NCBI GenBank assembly: GCA_026415655.1
Contig: JAOAGR010000003.1
Location: 1-57,471, forward strand
From: Candidatus Dojkabacteria bacterium
Lineage (GTDB): Bacteria; Patescibacteriota; Dojkabacteria; JAOAGR01
Direction: 5' to 3'
DNA length: 57,471 bases
Every line of letters starts with the position of its first letter. Positions within the stretch are counted from its first letter, which is position 1. Shown in pieces: positions 54,013-57,471 of this stretch. The notes below the pieces were generated by a model. It searched no databases. It saw only the letters and a program-made list of their open reading frames with translations, and was not told the DNA's origin. Made by a program: the position numbers and the translations under genes.

Positions 54013-55325
54013 AATTTGAATTTTCTTTCAGTTTCTTTTTGGTATATTTTTTGGCATATTCCTATTCCAATAAAAAACGTCACTAAAGATGATCCCCCAG
54101 CACTTATAAATGGTAATGTACTACCTCCGATTGGTATTAATCCTATATTCATCGATATATTTAATATTGATTGTATTCCAATCAAAAATGCAAATCCTAT
54201 AAAAAATAAAAAATGTTGTTTTTGTTTTGATTGATATGCCATATAAATGAGTCTACAAATTAGAATTAAATACAATATTGATAATATCAATGTACCAATA
54301 AATCCAAATTGTAGAGCATATATTGAAAATATGAAGTCAGTCGCGGCTTCTGGAGTGAGAGTGCTTCTATTTAGACTTATTGGAGTTATTCCTTGACCAA
54401 ATATCTGACCACTTCCTATATTTATTATTGCGGTTTTGGATTGAAAAATATCACTAGGTTCATTTAAGAAATTTATAAGCCGATTTTTTTGATAATCTGC
54501 TAAAAGATTGTTCCATAAAAAAGGAAATATTATTGATGTCATTGAGATAATAAATATTGTATACAGGAATAGTTTTAAAAGATTTTTCTTGTAAATTAAA
54601 TAAAATAATAGTACACAAGATGTCGTCATACCGATGTAAAAAAATGTGTTATTAAAGTTTGCTATGTTATTAATTTCTAAAGTGAATAAAATCATAGATA
54701 TTATGTTTATAAGTAGAGTCGTTGTTATAAACTTATTTTTACTATTGTATATAAAAATGATTAAACTGGTCACTAGAATAATTATGGTGTTGGTTAAAGA
54801 TTTTTGGATAAATACAGAGAATGTTATTCCTAAAACTATCAATATTGAAAAAATGTAGCTTTGATTATTTTTTAAGAAGAATAAAAGCTTGGTTTGAAGA
54901 GAATATCCTTTAATTTGTTTTTTAGGTTCGTTGGAAAGCAGGCTTGATATTAGGTAGATAGTAAAAATTTTACTAATTTCTGATGGTTGAATGGTAATGC
55001 TTCCTATGCTTATCCAACGGCGTACGCCGTTTATTTCACTACCAAAAAATGATGTAAATAGATTTAAGAAAAATACTGTGAAAAAAATAAGTATTAAAAA
55101 TTTTTTTTGATTATAGGGAAGTTCGAATTTCATAAAAATAAATATAAATAGAAGTATTATTGATGCAACAAGAAAAATAGATTGGCTTTGAAATTCTTTG
55201 ATATATCTGGATGTATTTATGTTTTCTTGTAATGTTAATGTGTAGAGTGTGATTATACCGATTAGAGATAGAATAATTGGCACTATAAGAAGTATTAGAT
55301 CTATTGTTGGTAAAGATCTCTTCAT
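54009..55325 (-). CDS. rodA: SEDS-family peptidoglycan glycosyltransferase RodA/FtsW
   Basis: 438 residues with about ten membrane segments. SEDS landmarks are present: GVRRWISIGSITIQPSEISKIF (with the WI..G...QPSE core), the LINFLNEP..IF loop leading to IGSGQIFGQGI, TDFIFSIYALQFG, and the end NIGLIPIGGSTLPFISAGGSS. SEDS proteins polymerise lipid II into glycan strands with a partner class B PBP. RodA serves elongation and FtsW division. The family position cannot be fixed with certainty, but the absence of a division cluster favours RodA. It overlaps yidD by four bases. Confidence 0.9.
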   Translation of the reverse strand: MKRSLPTIDLILLIVPIILSLIGIITLYTLTLQENINTSRYIKEFQSQSIFLVASIILLFIFIFMKFELPYNQKKFLILIFFTVFFLNLFTSFFGSEINGVRRWISIGSITIQPSEISKIFTIYLISSLLSNEPKKQIKGYSLQTKLLFFLKNNQSYIFSILIVLGITFSVFIQKSLTNTIIILVTSLIIFIYNSKNKFITTTLLINIISMILFTLEINNIANFNNTFFYIGMTTSCVLLFYLIYKKNLLKLFLYTIFIISMTSIIFPFLWNNLLADYQKNRLINFLNEPSDIFQSKTAIINIGSGQIFGQGITPISLNRSTLTPEAATDFIFSIYALQFGFIGTLILSILYLILICRLIYMAYQSKQKQHFLFFIGFAFLIGIQSILNISMNIGLIPIGGSTLPFISAGGSSLVTFFIGIGICQKIYQKETERKFKF

Positions 55326-55600
55326 ATTTTTTTTATGAATTCGAATCCCTTGGGGATTCTTATTTCGGGTACGGGATCATATCTTGATTTTGTCAGGGGA
55401 TGACATCTCAATATTCTTTTTATTGCCAGATAGCTACCTATTATGCTTCCATATTTTTTTATTGACTCATAACCATAAGCAGAGCAGCTGGGATAATGTA
55501 TACATATTCTTATACCATGGAAAATTTTACTTGGTATGCCGTGGTCAAATGAGAATAAATATTGATATATTTTAATCATTAATAAAAGTATATATTTCAT
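55322..55600 (-). CDS. yidD: Membrane protein insertion efficiency factor YidD
   Basis: 92 residues. The conserved core is clear: an N-terminal amphipathic helix (LLMIKIYQYLFS), then CIHYPSCSAYGYESIKKYG, AIKRILRCHPLT and a DPVPE end. YidD is a small peripheral membrane protein linked to YidC-assisted insertion of membrane proteins. It is normally found between rnpA and yidC, so its pairing with rodA here is unusual. Only 40 bases separate it from the divergent hibernation-factor gene. Confidence 0.95.
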   Translation of the reverse strand: MKYILLLMIKIYQYLFSFDHGIPSKIFHGIRICIHYPSCSAYGYESIKKYGSIIGSYLAIKRILRCHPLTKSRYDPVPEIRIPKGFEFIKKI

Positions 55601-55628
55601 ATCAGTTTACTTACAGATTATAAAGTAC

Positions 55629-55634
55629 TAAAAT
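55629..55634 (+). promoter_or_regulatory. Predicted -10 box of the hibernation-factor gene
   Basis: TAAAAT, six bases before ATG 55641. Confidence 0.4.
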
Positions 55635-55640
55635 GTTATC

Positions 55641-55916
55641 ATGAATCTTCAGATTTTATTTGAAAATATACATTCATCGCCAGAATTGGAAAGTTTAGTA
55701 AGATCTAAGTTTGCAAAGTTAGAAAAGTATAATCATAATTTTGATATTACTGTTACATTCTTGGTACAGGACAAGAAAAACTCAATTAAAATCAAAGTTC
55801 ACATCCCACATAATAGATATAAGGTTATTACGATCTATGGTAAAGATTTTTATAAAATGATACCAAAGAGTGTTCAAGCTACTTCAGAATTATTCAAAAA
55901 GCTTATAAAGAAATGA
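55641..55916 (+). CDS. hpf: Short ribosome hibernation-promoting factor / RaiA family protein
   Basis: 91 residues, one S30AE/RaiA domain with a beta-alpha-beta-beta-beta-alpha pattern (start LQILFENIHSSPELESLVRSKFAKLEKY). Short HPF binds the 30S decoding centre and helps ribosomes enter an inactive state. The sequence is divergent and lacks the C-terminal dimerisation domain of long HPF. It ends four bases before the convergent surface-protein gene. Confidence 0.8.
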   Translation: MNLQILFENIHSSPELESLVRSKFAKLEKYNHNFDITVTFLVQDKKNSIKIKVHIPHNRYKVITIYGKDFYKMIPKSVQATSELFKKLIKK

Positions 55917-55920
55917 TTCA

Positions 55921-56886
55921 CTAATTCTTATTTTTTGTATTTTGTCTGGATTTTTTGATAAATAAAACTATTGAGATAAAGGATATGATTGTTATTACTA
56001 ATAAATAAACAAAACTTTCTGGTATTACCAAAATTTCAATTTTTTCTAATTCCAAAATATCATCATCAACATTTATAAAAGTATGAACTTTTATTTGTTT
56101 GGGCGTAAAACTTTGTATTAGATCAGTGTTTTTAAAAATATCAAAGCTTTTTTTAAAATCAATATACTGGCGTGGATAAAAATCTAATTCAGGGCTTTCG
56201 CGAATACTAGATTTAATTAGTATTTTGTCTTGGTTATCATTGATTATTACTTCCCCTCCTAATAGAAATATATATTCGTGAGGATTTATAATTTCTAATC
56301 GGTAATCGATTTTATTGTTAAAGTTGATTTTGTTTATTTGATGTAGTTTAAACTTGGGATATATTTTTTGATTGTCCTCTAAACTGAGATCGGTGATGTT
56401 AATTATTATTGGTATTTCAAATTTTGTTTTTAGATTGGTATTTTCGGATTTGGTGTTTACTAAAATTGTAAGTTTGTAAATATTTAGTGGTGTATTGAGC
56501 TTGTTTGTATCAACAAAAATATCAATTGTTTTTTTATCGGCACTTGTGGTGATTTTGATCAAATCGCCAGGTAGATTTATCTCTACATAGTTATTTGTGT
56601 GAAAGGATTCCTTTTTGAAAATTTCTATAGCGATATCATTTATTTCTAAATTTGTAGAAATATCTATTTTTTCATTAAATCCTGATTCTTTTTTTAATCT
56701 TTTATAAATTTTTGCAGGACTTATGGTGATTCTATTATCATTATTTTTATTTTCTGTATTATTTTGAGAATTATTTGATTCTTCATGAGTATTTGATTCT
56801 GCTTTAATAACTTCATATTGTAATTGAATAATAAGTGACAATACTACTAAGACGCTATAAACAAGGATGAGTAGCTTTCCTCGCAT
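55921..56886 (-). CDS. Surface protein with signal peptide and C-terminal anchor (DUF916/WxL-associated-like)
   Basis: 321 residues. A signal peptide (about 8-29) leads to an Asn/Glu-rich linker (about 30-52), two beta-sandwich-like domains, and one C-terminal membrane helix (about 288-308) with a basic tail. The opening RITISPAKIYKRLKKESGF and the pattern of a C-terminal anchor recall DUF916-type proteins that accompany WxL surface proteins in Gram-positives. The match is by layout and not by firm signature. It lies 12 bases downstream of the partial surface-protein gene on the same strand, so they form a likely pair. Confidence 0.55.
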   Translation of the reverse strand: MRGKLLILVYSVLVVLSLIIQLQYEVIKAESNTHEESNNSQNNTENKNNDNRITISPAKIYKRLKKESGFNEKIDISTNLEINDIAIEIFKKESFHTNNYVEINLPGDLIKITTSADKKTIDIFVDTNKLNTPLNIYKLTILVNTKSENTNLKTKFEIPIIINITDLSLEDNQKIYPKFKLHQINKINFNNKIDYRLEIINPHEYIFLLGGEVIINDNQDKILIKSSIRESPELDFYPRQYIDFKKSFDIFKNTDLIQSFTPKQIKVHTFINVDDDILELEKIEILVIPESFVYLLVITIISFISIVLFIKKSRQNTKNKN

Positions 56887-56898
56887 ATCTTCTAAAAT

Positions 56899-57471
56899 TT
56901 ATATAGCTTGTGCAGTAAATGTCAAAATATCATTGTAGTCATTAGATGATGGCGTATCACCGGCGACGTTGCTTTTCGCTCGAGTTCTGATCACATCTGG
57001 ATTTCCGCTACTATGTGGATCGTTGTATGAAGAAAATAACGTTGGTGCTGTACTCAATTGTCCTACATATGTTGAGTTCCTGCCTGTAAGTGTTTCATCA
57101 TACGTATTGGCAACAGTGCCAGGACCAGATATTTTGGCTGCCCCAATGCCGTATCTGTTTGTTCCTATTACACTGTTTAAATTGCCTGAGTAATTTGATG
57201 GAATTAGAAAAGTCTTAGAGGAAGAATATAATCCTGCATTTGTATTATCACCTTGGCTTTGTACATAAAGGTTGTATCCGTATTGATTATTTGTTTCTAT
57301 GTCTACATCAACATAATTACTTAATGTGGTACTGTGAGTATTTATTCCTATTAAATTTATATTTTGAGTGCTTAGATTCAGTGTTAGGTATAAATTTCCA
57401 GTTGGAAATGTGGCATATGGACCTGGCTCGCTATTAGTCAGATCACCATTCATTGCAATCGCTCTTATATA
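56899..57471 (-). CDS. Secreted beta-rich surface protein, partial (5' end beyond window)
   Basis: The frame is open to the window's right edge (codons upstream of ATG 57453 read on as YIRAIA), so the true start is outside. The 190 visible residues are Asn/Ser/Thr/Gly-rich and beta-strand rich. NNQYGYNLYVQSQGDNTNAGL and the ending YNDILTFTAQAI resemble the terminal domain of WxL-like surface proteins, but the WxL tripeptide itself is absent. It pairs with the next downstream DUF916-like gene. A wall-surface location is inferred. Confidence 0.6.
   Translation of the reverse strand, partial: YIRAIAMNGDLTNSEPGPYATFPTGNLYLTLNLSTQNINLIGINTHSTTLSNYVDVDIETNNQYGYNLYVQSQGDNTNAGLYSSSKTFLIPSNYSGNLNSVIGTNRYGIGAAKISGPGTVANTYDETLTGRNSTYVGQLSTAPTLFSSYNDPHSSGNPDVIRTRAKSNVAGDTPSSNDYNDILTFTAQAI

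Noticed and set aside
1-57471. UGA recoded as an amino acid, as in some Candidate Phyla Radiation lineages
   Set aside because: Long conserved genes are free of in-frame TGA, and several, such as gyrA and the recombinase, end at TGA exactly where the protein should end. Only the 2H gene has an internal TGA.
1-57471. CRISPR arrays or insertion sequences
   Set aside because: No regularly spaced direct repeats and no transposase-like reading frames were seen.

Overview
The window is an AT-rich, gene-dense bacterial chromosome segment with short intergenic gaps. The gene set suggests a member of the Candidate Phyla Radiation (Patescibacteria) or a similarly reduced, monoderm-like bacterium. Reasons: a type IV pilus and DNA-uptake set with no visible outer-membrane secretin, a fused gamma-alpha 2-oxoacid:ferredoxin oxidoreductase, very large secreted proteins with VanW-like and lysozyme-like domains, short versions of many housekeeping proteins, and almost no Shine-Dalgarno sequences. 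I cannot fix the phylum from this window. UGA behaves as a normal stop in nearly all genes, which argues against the UGA=Gly lineages.

Layout. 1-4.1 kb (+): the C-terminal part of an S74-type surface protein, elongation factor P, then an overlapping run of a zinc-ribbon membrane protein, an RluA-type pseudouridine synthase and an LCP/LytR_C-like membrane protein. 4.1-8.7 kb (-): endonuclease IV, a YhaM-like HD/OB protein with a substituted HD motif, and KorA/KorB. 8.8-13.8 kb (+): ComEA, a frame-interrupted ComEC, RuvC, RuvA, RuvB and a membrane protein. 13.8-14.5 kb: a gene-free stretch with two strong inverted repeats. 14.5-18.0 kb is an accessory island: a tyrosine recombinase, a methyltransferase split by a (TGAT)7 tract, tRNA-His, a 2H phosphoesterase with an in-frame TGA, and a frameshifted GIY-YIG/DUF4357 protein. 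18.0-21.6 kb: oligoendopeptidase F, uracil-DNA glycosylase and DprA. 21.6-26.7 kb (-): pilB-pilT-pilC, PilT carrying a long Q/N-rich N-terminus. 26.7-31.3 kb (+): a DNA polymerase III delta'-like protein, peptide deformylase, GyrA, a pseudopilin-like protein and tRNA-Pro. 31.4-41.9 kb (+): four prepilin-like proteins, a lone response regulator, a 1272-residue secreted protein, then PilM, PilN and PilO. 41.9-49.2 kb (+): GyrB and a 1788-residue secreted giant. 49.2-57.5 kb, mixed strands: a small membrane protein, GlyA, a DEAH helicase, an unknown membrane protein, RodA, YidD, a short hibernation factor and two surface proteins.

How it fits together. PilB/T/C, the pilins, PilM/N/O, ComEA, ComEC and DprA form most of a natural-transformation pathway. 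RuvABC, the Xer-like recombinase, Nfo and Ung supply recombination and repair. The large secreted proteins, RodA and the LCP-like protein serve the envelope. KorAB gives the only clear view of energy metabolism: anaerobic, ferredoxin-linked oxidation of a 2-oxoacid.

The most unusual features are a recurring promoter layout that places a TATAAT-like box only 6-9 nt upstream of many start codons (predicting leaderless mRNAs), a probable phase-variable methyltransferase, an in-phase T TTT TTA heptamer at the ComEC frame break, and divergent gene pairs whose -10 boxes overlap.
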